NCBI GenBank assembly: GCA_946479905.1
Contig: CAMLIA010000224.1
Span: forward strand, 1 to 6,195
Direction: 5' to 3'
Source of the DNA: an uncultured Frankiales bacterium
GTDB taxonomy: Bacteria > Actinomycetota > Actinomycetes > Mycobacteriales > SCTD01
Length of the DNA: 6,195 bases
Below, piece by piece: positions 1 to 5,746 of the stretch. The notes under the pieces are model-generated. The model was not told the origin of the DNA and did no database searches. It saw nothing but the letters and a program-made list of their open reading frames with translations. A program made the position numbers and the translations under genes. How positions within the stretch are numbered: position 1 is the stretch's first letter; every line of letters starts with the position of its first letter.

Positions 1-588
1 CGCGAGAAGATGAAGCTGTTCCTCAAGGGCAGCAAGTGCGAGTCCCCGAAGTGCCCGATCGAGATCCGTCCCTACCCCCCGGGTGAGCACGGCCGCGGCC
101 GCACGAAGGACTCCGAGTACCTCCTGCAGAAGCGCGAGAAGCAGAAGTGCGCGCGCATCTACGGCGTGCTCGAGAAGCAGTTCCGCGGCTACTACGAGGA
201 GGCGAACAAGAAGTCCGGCAAGACCGGTGAGAACCTGCTCGTCATCCTCGAGAGCCGCCTCGACAACGTCGTCTACCGCGCCGGGTTCACCACGAGCCGG
301 GACCACGCCCGCCAGGCGGTGCGCCACGGCCACGTCCTGGTCAACGGCAAGAAGGTCGACATCCCGTCGTACCGCGTCGGTGCCAACGACATCGTCGAGA
401 TCCGTCCGAAGAGCCGCGAGCTGACGCCCTACGTCATCGCGCGTGAGACGGCGGGCGACCGCCCGTCGCCGCCCTGGATGGAGGTCATCTCCTCGCAGAT
501 GCGGGTCCTCGTGCACGCCCTCCCGAGCCGGCAGGTCATCGACACGCCGGTCCAGGAGCAGCTGATCGTCGAGCTCTACTCCAAGTAG
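1..588 (+). CDS. rpsD: 30S ribosomal protein S4, 5'-truncated by the window edge
   Basis: S4 is a primary 16S rRNA-binding protein that nucleates assembly of the 30S body. The reading frame is open from base 1 (codons for Arg-Glu-Lys precede the first visible Met at 10) and ends at TAG 586-588. By comparison with actinobacterial S4 about 13 residues are missing, giving a full protein near 208 residues, normal for the family. The visible N-terminus contains a Cys-X4-Cys pair (SKCESPKC). In zinc-binding S4 proteins this is the second half of a four-Cys site whose first pair would lie just outside the window, so this looks like the C+ form. The S4 RNA-binding fold follows ([11 protein letters not shown] through [10 protein letters not shown], about full-length residues 99-147), and the C-terminus LIVELYSK is typical. 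The next gene is rpoA, as in the usual rpsM-rpsK-rpsD-rpoA-rplQ order. The internal ATG at 10 is not the start. Confidence 0.97.
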   Translation, partial: REKMKLFLKGSKCESPKCPIEIRPYPPGEHGRGRTKDSEYLLQKREKQKCARIYGVLEKQFRGYYEEANKKSGKTGENLLVILESRLDNVVYRAGFTTSRDHARQAVRHGHVLVNGKKVDIPSYRVGANDIVEIRPKSRELTPYVIARETAGDRPSPPWMEVISSQMRVLVHALPSRQVIDTPVQEQLIVELYSK

Positions 589-627
589 TCAGTCCCACCA
601 GCGTGGGCCTCGCCACCCCGCGCCCCC

Positions 628-657
628 TTCGCGACGTCATATGGCGGACGTCGCGGA
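628..657 (+). promoter_or_regulatory. Hairpin in the rpsD-rpoA spacer
   Basis: CGCGACGTC (630-638) pairs perfectly with GACGTCGCG (647-655) around an 8-nt loop. One G.U and one A-U pair extend it outward (628-629 with 656-657), making up to 11 bp. It ends 13 nt before the rpoA Shine-Dalgarno and has no U-tract. A smaller 5-bp stem (594-598 with 603-607) lies just after the rpsD stop. It may be an mRNA processing or stability element, or a weak attenuator. The pairing is seen; the role is inferred. Confidence 0.4.
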
Positions 658-670
658 AACCCTGTCCCTG

Positions 671-676
671 AAAGGA
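671..676 (+). promoter_or_regulatory. Ribosome binding site that fixes the rpoA start
   Basis: AAAGGA lies 6 nt before the GTG at 683 and supports that codon as the start. The upstream in-frame ATG at 641 has no purine-rich sequence at a proper distance, lies in a hairpin loop, and would add 14 residues unlike other alpha subunits. Confidence 0.75.
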
Positions 677-682
677 CACAGC

Positions 683-1744
683 GTGCTCATCGCACAGCGC
701 CCCACCCTGAACGAAGAGGTGATCAGCGAGCGCCGCTCGCGCTTCACCCTGGAGCCGCTCGAGCCCGGCTTCGGCTACACCCTCGGCAACTCGCTCCGCC
801 GCACCCTCCTGTCCTCGATCCCCGGCGCCGCCGTGACGAGCATCCGCATCGACGGCGTGCTCCACGAGTTCACGACGGTCCCCGGCGTCAAGGAGGACGT
901 GACCGACCTGATCCTCAACCTCAAGGAGCTCGTCGTGAGCTCCGAGAGCGACGAGCCGGTCGTCATGTACCTGCGCAAGCAGGGCCCAGGCCAGGTCACC
1001 GCCGCCGACATCGCGCCCCCGGCCGGTGTCGAGGTGCACAACCCCGACCTGCACATCGCGACCCTCAACGGCAAGGGCCGGCTCGAGATCGAGCTGACCG
1101 TCGAGCGTGGCCGCGGCTACGTCTCCGCCGTGCAGAACAAGCAGGCGGGCCAGGAGATCGGCCGCATCCCGGTCGACTCCATCTACAGCCCCGTGCTGAA
1201 GGTGACCTACAAGGTCGAGGCCACCCGCGTCGAGCAGCGCACCGACTTCGACAAGCTGATCCTCGACGTCGAGACCAAGAACTCGATGACCCCGCGCGAC
1301 GCCGTCGCCAGCGCCGGCAAGACGCTGGTCGGCCTGTTCGGCCTGGCGCAGGAGCTCAACGAGGAGGCGGAGGGCATCGACATCGGCCCGTCGCCGACGG
1401 ACGCCGCCCTGGCCGCCGACCTGGCCCTGCCGATCGAGGAGATGGACCTCACCGTCCGCTCCTACAACTGCCTCAAGCGCGAGGGCATCCACACGGTCGG
1501 CGAGCTCGTCTCGCGCTCGGAGGCGGACCTGCTCGACATCCGCAACTTCGGCAGCAAGTCGATCGACGAGGTCAAGATCAAGCTGCACCAGATGGGCCTC
1601 GGCCTCAAGGACAGCCCGCCCGGGTTCGACCCCAGCCAGATCGCCCAGTCCTACGGGACCGACGACTACGTCTCCTTCAGCGACCCCGCTGAGGGCGAGG
1701 ACGACGCCGACGGCACGACCTGGACCGAGACCGAGCAGCTCTAG
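683..1744 (+). CDS. rpoA: DNA-directed RNA polymerase subunit alpha
   Basis: This is the alpha subunit, whose dimer is the scaffold for beta and beta' and whose C-terminal domain contacts UP elements and activators. The GTG start gives 353 residues beginning [13 protein letters not shown], which matches the usual actinobacterial N-terminus. The N-terminal assembly domain covers about residues 1-230 and includes [17 protein letters not shown] near 30-45 and [15 protein letters not shown] near 162-176. A linker leads to the C-terminal domain at about 250-312. Its DNA-contacting [10 protein letters not shown] segment carries Arg259 and Asn262, which align with the Arg265 and Asn268 of E. coli alpha. 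An acidic tail of about 40 residues ends ETEQL, as is common in Actinobacteria. It follows rpsD by 94 nt and precedes rplQ by 121 nt. No internal promoter is evident, so co-transcription with the ribosomal genes is likely. Confidence 0.98.
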   Translation: MLIAQRPTLNEEVISERRSRFTLEPLEPGFGYTLGNSLRRTLLSSIPGAAVTSIRIDGVLHEFTTVPGVKEDVTDLILNLKELVVSSESDEPVVMYLRKQGPGQVTAADIAPPAGVEVHNPDLHIATLNGKGRLEIELTVERGRGYVSAVQNKQAGQEIGRIPVDSIYSPVLKVTYKVEATRVEQRTDFDKLILDVETKNSMTPRDAVASAGKTLVGLFGLAQELNEEAEGIDIGPSPTDAALAADLALPIEEMDLTVRSYNCLKREGIHTVGELVSRSEADLLDIRNFGSKSIDEVKIKLHQMGLGLKDSPPGFDPSQIAQSYGTDDYVSFSDPAEGEDDADGTTWTETEQL

Positions 1745-1752
1745 GCACGACC

Positions 1753-1786
1753 GGTACGACGGGAGGGCCCGCCCTCCCGTCGTACC
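1753..1786 (+). terminator. Perfect 15-bp intercistronic hairpin without U-tract (partial terminator or processing site)
   Basis: GGTACGACGGGAGGG (1753-1767) is perfectly complementary to CCCTCCCGTCGTACC (1772-1786), with a CCCG tetraloop. It begins 8 nt after the rpoA stop. The following bases (ACCGCCAGAC) contain no T-run. Such GC-rich U-less stems are regarded as possible intrinsic terminators in Actinobacteria, but rplQ downstream has its own good ribosome binding site and no obvious promoter, so complete termination here is unlikely. Partial attenuation or 3'-end protection of rpoA mRNA are the alternatives. Confidence 0.55.
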
Positions 1787-1827
1787 ACCGCCAGACAGGG
1801 ATCCCGCAACCGCGGTATCGCCCCCAC

Positions 1828-1844
1828 GGAGGACCCGGTCCTCC
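1828..1844 (+). promoter_or_regulatory. Short hairpin just upstream of the rplQ ribosome binding site
   Basis: GGAGGAC (1828-1834) pairs with GTCCTCC (1838-1844) around a 3-nt loop. It ends 10 nt before AGGAG (1855-1859), the rplQ Shine-Dalgarno. The 3' arm contains CTCC (1841-1844), which could instead pair with GGAG at 1856-1859 and cover the ribosome binding site. The complementarity is seen; a switching role is only a possibility. Confidence 0.3.
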
Positions 1845-1865
1845 CGCCTCTGACAGGAGAACGCC

Positions 1866-2582
1866 ATGCCCACGCCCACCAAGGGTCCGCGGATGGGCGG
1901 CAGCCCGGCGCACGAGCGCCTCATGCTCGCCAACCTCGCGACAGCGCTGCTCGAGCACGGCCGGATCGCGACGACCGAGAGCAAGGCCAAGCGGCTTCGC
2001 CCGTACGTCGAGAAGCTCATCACCTTCGGCAAGCGCGGCGACCTGCACGCGCGCCGCCAGGTGCTCAAGGTCATCCGCGACAAGTCCGTCGTGCACACGC
2101 TGTTCGACGAGATCGGGCCGCGCTACGAGAGCCGCCCCGGTGGTTACACGCGCATCGTCAAGACCGGTCCCCGCAAGGGGGACAACGCGCCGATGGCGAT
2201 CATCGAGCTGGTCGAGCCGCTGACGATCGCGCAGCAGGCGGTCGGCGAGGCCGAGCGCGCCCGCGGCACCAAGTCCGCCCCGAAGAAGGCGCCCACGGGT
2301 GCCACCCGCGAGGCTGCGGAGGAGCTGGCGTCGGAGTCCCCGACCGCCGCTGCCGTGGCGGCCGAGGCGGCCGAGGCGTCCGCGCCTGCGCCCGCCGAGG
2401 CCGAGGTCACCGAGGCTCCCGTCGTGGAGCCGGTCGAGGAGACCGCCCAGGCCGAGGCCCCGGTCGAGACCGAGGCTGCCGCGGAGGAGGCCCCTGAGGC
2501 TGCTGCGGAGGAGGCCGCCGAGGTCGCCACCGAGGCGCCCGAGGCGAGCACCGCGGAGACCGACGAGAAGCCTGCCGAGTAG
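1866..2582 (+). CDS. rplQ: 50S ribosomal protein L17 with a long acidic C-terminal extension
   Basis: L17 is a 23S rRNA-binding protein near the exit-tunnel side of the 50S subunit. AGGAG at 1855-1859 lies 6 nt before the ATG. Residues 1-118 are the complete conserved L17 domain, starting [20 protein letters not shown], with [33 protein letters not shown] and an ending at [12 protein letters not shown]. Minimal bacterial L17 is about 120 residues, whereas this protein has 238. Residues 119-150 are a mixed-charge linker. Residues 151-238 are almost only Ala, Glu, Pro, Thr and Val, with about 26 acidic residues and a single Lys (235). Tails on L17 are known in Actinobacteria, but this one is long by the lengths I remember. 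A 24-nt tandem duplication lies inside it. The tail is probably disordered, and I cannot assign it a function. Confidence 0.97.
   Translation: MPTPTKGPRMGGSPAHERLMLANLATALLEHGRIATTESKAKRLRPYVEKLITFGKRGDLHARRQVLKVIRDKSVVHTLFDEIGPRYESRPGGYTRIVKTGPRKGDNAPMAIIELVEPLTIAQQAVGEAERARGTKSAPKKAPTGATREAAEELASESPTAAAVAAEAAEASAPAPAEAEVTEAPVVEPVEETAQAEAPVETEAAAEEAPEAAAEEAAEVATEAPEASTAETDEKPAE
2472..2519 (+). repeat. 24-nt tandem duplication in the L17 tail
   Basis: Unit 1 (2472-2495) and unit 2 (2496-2519) match at 21 of 24 positions and encode EAAAEEAP and EAAAEEAA. A more degenerate Glu-Ala-rich stretch follows to about 2543. This suggests growth of the tail by slippage or unequal exchange in low-complexity Ala/Glu codons. 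Confidence 0.6.
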
Positions 2583-2598
2583 TACCCCCGGCACTGAC

Positions 2599-2635
2599 CG
2601 ACGAGCCCGCTCCCGCACAGGGGGCGGGCTCGTCG
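2599..2635 (+). terminator. Probable terminator after rplQ
   Basis: CGACGAGCCCGCTCCC (2599-2614) pairs with GGGGGCGGGCTCGTCG (2620-2635), giving 16 bp with one G.U and a 5-nt GCACA loop. It starts 16 nt after the rplQ stop. No U-tract follows (CCGTACCAGG), which is common for GC-rich actinobacterial terminator candidates. Its position between the alpha operon and a gene with its own promoter-like sequence favours termination. Confidence 0.65.
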
Positions 2636-2666
2636 CCGTACCAGGCCCACCTCGTCCGGCACCAGA

Positions 2667-2734
2667 GCAGCAGACAGGGTCGTCCCTGCAGCGAGCCGAG
2701 CGCGAGGGGTCTCGGCTGCGCGGCTCTCTGCTGC
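2667..2734 (+). other. Candidate three-way-junction RNA fold in the rplQ-truA spacer
   Basis: Three nested perfect stems are visible. P1 joins GCAGCAGA (2667-2674) to TCTGCTGC (2727-2734), 8 bp. P2 is CAGGG (2675-2679) with CCCTG (2684-2688), 5 bp with a TCGT loop, stacked directly on P1. P3 is AGCCGAG (2694-2700) with CTCGGCT (2711-2717), 7 bp with a 10-nt loop. That is 20 base pairs in 68 nt. It could be a structured RNA, a second terminator-like region, or chance pairing in GC-rich DNA. I do not recognise a known RNA family. Confidence 0.3.
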
Positions 2735-2760
2735 ATTCGTGCCGCGCCCGTGACGGTCGC

Positions 2761-2766
2761 TAGCGT
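2761..2766 (+). promoter_or_regulatory. Possible -10 box for leaderless truA
   Basis: TAGCGT fits the TANNNT pattern of actinobacterial sigma-70-type -10 boxes. It ends 8 nt before the truA GTG at 2775, which would place the transcription start on or next to the start codon. No convincing -35 hexamer is seen (TTCGTG at 2736-2741 is a poor match at 19-bp spacing). It lies inside CGCTAGCG (2758-2765), a perfect palindrome flanked by two ACGGTCG copies at 2753-2759 and 2769-2775. Confidence 0.4.
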
Positions 2767-2774
2767 GCACGGTC

Positions 2775-3572
2775 GTGGACCTCGTGCGGGTGCGGCTGGA
2801 CCTCGCCTACGACGGGACCGACTTCGCGGGGTGGGCATTCCAGCACGAGCAGCGGACCGTCCAGGGCGAGCTCGAGAAGGCCCTCGCCGTCCTCTCCCGG
2901 CGCGACGACCTCCCTCGGGTGACCGTGGCCGGCCGCACCGACGCGGGGGTGCACGCGACCGGCCAGGTGGCCCACATCGACCTGCCCGAGGACGTCGCGG
3001 AGGACCGGCTGCTGCGCCGCCTCAACGGCCTGCTCCCGCCCGACGTCCGCGTGCATGCCGTGACGCCGGTGCCGCCGGAGTTCGACGCGCGCTTCTCCGG
3101 CCTGGCCCGGACGTACCGCTACCGGGTGGCCGACCGCCCGGAGCTGGTGGACCCGCTGCGCCGGCACGACACCCTCGCCTGGCCGCGCGAGCTCGACGAC
3201 GACGCGATGCGGGAGGCCAGCCGGCAGCTGCTCGGCCTGCACGACTTCGCCGCGTACTGCCGCCGGCGCGAGGGTGCCACCACGGTCCGCACGCTGCTGG
3301 AGCTGGACTGGGCCCGCGAGGACGTGCTCGTCGCGACCGTCCGCGCCGACGCGTTCTGCCACTCGATGGTCCGCTCGCTGGTCGGGGCGCTCATCGGCGT
3401 CGGTGAAGGACGTCGTACGCCGGACTGGCCGGCCGCGCTGCTCACGGCCGGCGCCCGCGCGTCGGACGTTGTCGTGGCCCCGCCGCACGGGCTGACCCTC
3501 GTCCGCGTCGAGTACCCGCCCGACGACCAGCTCGCCGCCCGCCAGCAGGTCACCCGCAACCTGCGTGCCTGA
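2775..3572 (+). CDS. truA: tRNA pseudouridine(38-40) synthase TruA
   Basis: TruA isomerises uridines 38, 39 and 40 in the tRNA anticodon stem-loop to pseudouridine and works as a homodimer in the cytoplasm. The product has 265 residues, near the family norm. It opens with the conserved strand and YDGTDFAGW (12-20). The catalytic motif is [15 protein letters not shown] (53-67), with the nucleophile Asp56. [14 protein letters not shown] (105-118) and the C-terminal [20 protein letters not shown] (194-213) are typical, as is [13 protein letters not shown] (235-247). The start is uncertain: GTG at 2775, 2784 and 2790 are all in frame and none has a Shine-Dalgarno. I chose 2775 because a TANNNT box lies at the right distance for a leaderless message. 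It follows rplQ, as in many bacteria, but the hairpin at 2599-2635 probably separates the two transcripts. Confidence 0.96.
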   Translation: MDLVRVRLDLAYDGTDFAGWAFQHEQRTVQGELEKALAVLSRRDDLPRVTVAGRTDAGVHATGQVAHIDLPEDVAEDRLLRRLNGLLPPDVRVHAVTPVPPEFDARFSGLARTYRYRVADRPELVDPLRRHDTLAWPRELDDDAMREASRQLLGLHDFAAYCRRREGATTVRTLLELDWAREDVLVATVRADAFCHSMVRSLVGALIGVGEGRRTPDWPAALLTAGARASDVVVAPPHGLTLVRVEYPPDDQLAARQQVTRNLRA

Positions 3573-3616
3573 GAACTCGTTCGCCTCGCCGCAGCCGGTT
3601 CCCCGACCATGGAGGC

Positions 3617-5236
3617 ATGGGGTACGTCGACTGCCAGTCGCTCAGCTACGTCCTGCCCGACGGGAGGGTGCTGTTCGCCGACGCCAGCTTCCGGGTGGGG
3701 GACGGTACGAAGACGGCGCTCGTCGGGGCCAACGGCACGGGCAAGACGACGCTGCTGCGGATCATCGCGGGCGACCTGAGGCCGAGCGAGGGTGCTGTCG
3801 CGCGGGACGGCGGCCTGGGCGTGATGCGGCAGTTCATCGGCTCGATCCGCGACGACACCGAGGTGCGCGACCTGCTCCTCGACCTCGCGCCGCCCGGGGT
3901 CAGGGAGGCGGGGCGCGCGCTCGAGAAGGCCGAGCTCGCGATGATGGAGCACGACGACGAGAAGACCCAGATGCGCTACGCCACGGCCCTCTCCGACTGG
4001 GGTGACGCGCACGGCTACGACGCCGAGGTGACCTGGGACGTGTGCACGACGGCCGCGCTCGGCGTGCCGTACGAGAAGGCGATGTACCGCAAGCTGCACA
4101 CGCTCTCGGGCGGTGAGCAGAAGCGGCTCGCCCTCGAGGCGCTGCTCCGCGGTCCGGACCAGGTGCTGCTGCTCGACGAGCCGGACAACTACCTCGACGT
4201 ACCGGGCAAGCGGTGGCTGGAGGCCGCGCTGGCCGAGTCGCCGAAGACGGTGCTGTTCGTGTCCCACGACCGCGAGCTGCTCGGCAACGTCGCGACCCGC
4301 GTCGTCACGATCGAGGCGCACGGCGCCTGGGTGCACGGCGCCGGCTTCGCGACCTACCACGAGGCGCGCAAGGCGCGGCGGGAGCGGCTCGAGGAGCTGC
4401 ACAAGCGGTGGGACGAGGAGAACGCGCGGCTCAAGCAGCTCGTGATCACCCTCCGCGAGCAGGCGAAGATCAGCCCCGACATGGCCAGCCGCTACCGGGC
4501 CATGCAGACCCGCTACGAGAAGTTCCTCGAGGTGGGTCCGCCGCCGGAGCAGGTCGTGGACCAGAAGGTGACGATGAAGCTGCGCGGTGGCCGCACCGGT
4601 GTGCGGGCGATCACCTGCGAGCAGCTCGAGCTGACGGGGCTCATGAAGCCCTTCGACCTCGAGGTGTTCTACGGCGAGCGGGTCGCGGTGCTCGGCTCCA
4701 ACGGCTCCGGCAAGTCGCACTTCCTGCGGCTGCTCGCGGGCCAGCCCGTGGCCCACACCGGTGTCGCGCGGCTCGGCGCGCGGGTGGTCGCCGGGTGGTT
4801 CGCCCAGACCCACGAGCAGCCCGAGCTCTACGGCAAGACGCTCGTCGAGGTGCTGCACCGCGGCGAGGGCGACCGGCGCGGCATGGAGCGCGGGCAGGCC
4901 ATCGGCGCGCTGCGCCGCTACGAGCTCGACGGGCAGGCGGACCAGGCGTTCGACTCGCTCTCGGGCGGGCAGCAGGCCCGCTTCCAGGTCCTGCTGCTGG
5001 AGCTCGGCGGGGCCACGCTGCTGCTGCTCGACGAGCCGACGGACAACCTCGACCTGGCGTCGGCGGAAGCGCTGGAGGAGGGCCTCGAGTCCTTCGACGG
5101 CACGGTGCTCGCAGTGACGCACGACCGCTGGTTCGCCCGCGGCTTCGACCGGTTCCTCGTCTTCGGGGAGTCGGGTGAGGTCTACGAGTCCGACGAGCCG
5201 GTGTGGGACGAAGGGAGGGTCCAGCGTGCGCGTTGA
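3617..5236 (+). CDS. ABC-F family ATPase (tandem ABC domains, no membrane segments)
   Basis: ABC-F proteins are soluble twin-ATPase proteins that bind the ribosomal E site. Some are translation factors and some protect ribosomes from antibiotics. This one has 539 residues. Domain 1 has Walker A GANGTGKT (37-44), signature LSGGE (163-167), Walker B LLLDEPDNYLD (184-194) with catalytic Glu188, and the H-switch SHDRE (216-220). A charged, probably helical linker spans about 245-325, where ABC-F proteins carry the tRNA-interacting segment. Domain 2 has Walker A GSNGSGKS (360-367), signature LSGGQQ (448-453), Walker B LLLDEPTDNLD (469-479) with Glu473, and THDR (501-504). There is no transmembrane helix. 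MGYVD at ATG 3617 fits what I recall of an actinobacterial subgroup. GGAGG lies only 1 nt before this ATG, too close for a normal ribosome binding site, and no other in-frame start exists upstream. truA ends 44 nt earlier without a clear terminator. The family is certain; resistance versus housekeeping function cannot be decided. Confidence 0.95.
   Translation: MGYVDCQSLSYVLPDGRVLFADASFRVGDGTKTALVGANGTGKTTLLRIIAGDLRPSEGAVARDGGLGVMRQFIGSIRDDTEVRDLLLDLAPPGVREAGRALEKAELAMMEHDDEKTQMRYATALSDWGDAHGYDAEVTWDVCTTAALGVPYEKAMYRKLHTLSGGEQKRLALEALLRGPDQVLLLDEPDNYLDVPGKRWLEAALAESPKTVLFVSHDRELLGNVATRVVTIEAHGAWVHGAGFATYHEARKARRERLEELHKRWDEENARLKQLVITLREQAKISPDMASRYRAMQTRYEKFLEVGPPPEQVVDQKVTMKLRGGRTGVRAITCEQLELTGLMKPFDLEVFYGERVAVLGSNGSGKSHFLRLLAGQPVAHTGVARLGARVVAGWFAQTHEQPELYGKTLVEVLHRGEGDRRGMERGQAIGALRRYELDGQADQAFDSLSGGQQARFQVLLLELGGATLLLLDEPTDNLDLASAEALEEGLESFDGTVLAVTHDRWFARGFDRFLVFGESGEVYESDEPVWDEGRVQRAR
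5213..5218 (+). promoter_or_regulatory. Ribosome binding site of the GNAT gene, inside the ABC-F coding end
   Basis: GGGAGG, within AAGGGAGGG (5211-5219), lies 7 nt before GTG 5226. It decides that start over the longer in-frame GTG at 5175, which would run 17 more codons through ABC-F sequence. Confidence 0.8.
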
Positions 5237-5705
5237 GGCCGTGACCGGCTGGGCGGAGTGGAAGCCGATGCGGCTCGAGGCGCTCGCCGACACCCCGATC
5301 GGCTTCGGCGAGCTCCACGCCGATGCGGCGGTCCTCTCCGACGACGAGTGGGAGACCCGCTGGACCCGTCCGGGGCTGAGGCTCCTCGCGTACGACGGTG
5401 ACGAGCCCGTCGGGATGGCCGGGGGCTTCGTGCACGAGGACGGCCGGAAGATCCTGTTCGGCGTCTACGTCCGGCCGGCGGAGCGCGGCACGGGGGTGCT
5501 CGAGGCCCTGGTGGACCGGGTCCAGCAGTGGGCGGCGCCCGACCCGCTGCACCTCGACGTGCACGTGGACAACGGGCGCGCGCACTCGGCGTACCTGCGC
5601 CTGGGGTTCGTCGAGGACGGCCGCGTGACGCCAGGGGGCGGGATCGACGGGCGTGACCTGCTGGGGATGGTGCGTCCTTTGCAGGCCGGGGGCGGCAACG
5701 GGTAG
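5226..5705 (+). CDS. GNAT family N-acetyltransferase
   Basis: This is a predicted acetyl-CoA-dependent N-acetyltransferase of 159 residues, a single GNAT domain. The N-terminus WAEWKPMRLEALADTPIGFG (9-28) resembles GNATs whose first helix reads W..xRxLRLxALxDxPxAFG. Motif A is FGVYVRPAERGTGVLEALVDRV (78-99), the strand plus acetyl-CoA pyrophosphate-binding loop. Motif B is LDVHVDNGRAHSAYLRLGFVEDG (110-132), with the usual Asn, Tyr and GF positions. The loop reads RGTGVL where RGxGxG/A is commoner, so Leu replaces the last small residue. GTG 5226 overlaps the ABC-F stop by 11 nt and has a strong Shine-Dalgarno inside that gene, so the two are almost certainly co-transcribed and translationally coupled. 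The substrate cannot be read from sequence: a small molecule, antibiotic or protein N-terminus are all possible. The stop TAG (5703-5705) overlaps a probable promoter box for rplM. Confidence 0.9.
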   Translation: MRVEAVTGWAEWKPMRLEALADTPIGFGELHADAAVLSDDEWETRWTRPGLRLLAYDGDEPVGMAGGFVHEDGRKILFGVYVRPAERGTGVLEALVDRVQQWAAPDPLHLDVHVDNGRAHSAYLRLGFVEDGRVTPGGGIDGRDLLGMVRPLQAGGGNG

Positions 5706-5708
5706 TCT
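5679..5708 (+). promoter_or_regulatory. Probable rplM promoter overlapping the GNAT 3' end
   Basis: TAGTCT (5703-5708) fits TANNNT. TTGCAG (5679-5684) lies 18 bp upstream and matches the TTG of TTGACA but not the rest. Transcription would begin near 5714-5717, giving a leader of about 60 nt before the rplM GTG. The -10 box starts on the GNAT stop codon. The -10 is more convincing than the -35. Confidence 0.5.
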
Positions 5709-5723
5709 TGTCGGCTGTTGCTC

Positions 5724-5746
5724 GGCGCGCCGCGTTGACGCGCGCC
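5724..5746 (+). promoter_or_regulatory. Hairpin in the predicted rplM 5' leader
   Basis: GGCGCGC (5724-5730) pairs with GCGCGCC (5740-5746) around a 9-nt loop CGCGTTGAC. It lies in the short leader between the predicted start point and the rplM ribosome binding region. In E. coli, L13 represses its own rplM-rpsI message through the leader. Whether this stem has such a role is a guess, since GC-rich leaders fold easily. Confidence 0.3.

Noticed and set aside
641..643. ATG 641 as the rpoA start
   Set aside because: It lacks a ribosome binding site, lies in a hairpin loop and adds a non-conserved extension. GTG 683 fits better.
536..2098. A 520-codon minus-strand frame opposite rpoA and the start of rplQ
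   Set aside because: It has the same GC-bias cause and low-complexity composition, lies opposite two certain genes, and crosses the 1753-1786 hairpin.
2144..2838. Several Ser/Ala- or Arg/Pro-rich frames on both strands over the L17 tail and spacer
   Set aside because: They are frame-shifted readings of the repetitive Ala/Glu-coding region and show no independent start signals or family resemblance.
3573..3616. A promoter or terminator in the truA to ABC-F gap
   Set aside because: I see no TANNNT box at a suitable distance and no stem longer than a few base pairs. Read-through from truA is the simpler view.
5175..5225. GTG 5175 as the GNAT start
   Set aside because: The 17 extra codons lie wholly inside the ABC-F gene and match nothing in GNAT N-termini. 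GTG 5226 has a strong Shine-Dalgarno.
3617..5236. Calling the ABC-F protein an antibiotic resistance determinant
   Set aside because: The linker is not obviously the long type of known resistance ABC-Fs, no biosynthetic cluster is nearby, and sequence alone cannot separate resistance from housekeeping members.
3119..5293. A 724-codon open frame on the minus strand opposite truA and the ABC-F gene
   Set aside because: The sense strand encodes two clear protein families here. Long antisense frames arise in high-GC genes because TTA, CTA and TCA codons are rare. The antisense product is Arg/Leu/Val/Ala-rich with no recognisable domain.
5735..5740. TTGACG as the -35 box of the rplM promoter
   Set aside because: No TANNNT box lies 16-19 bp downstream before the start codon. 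The bases fall in the loop of the leader hairpin.
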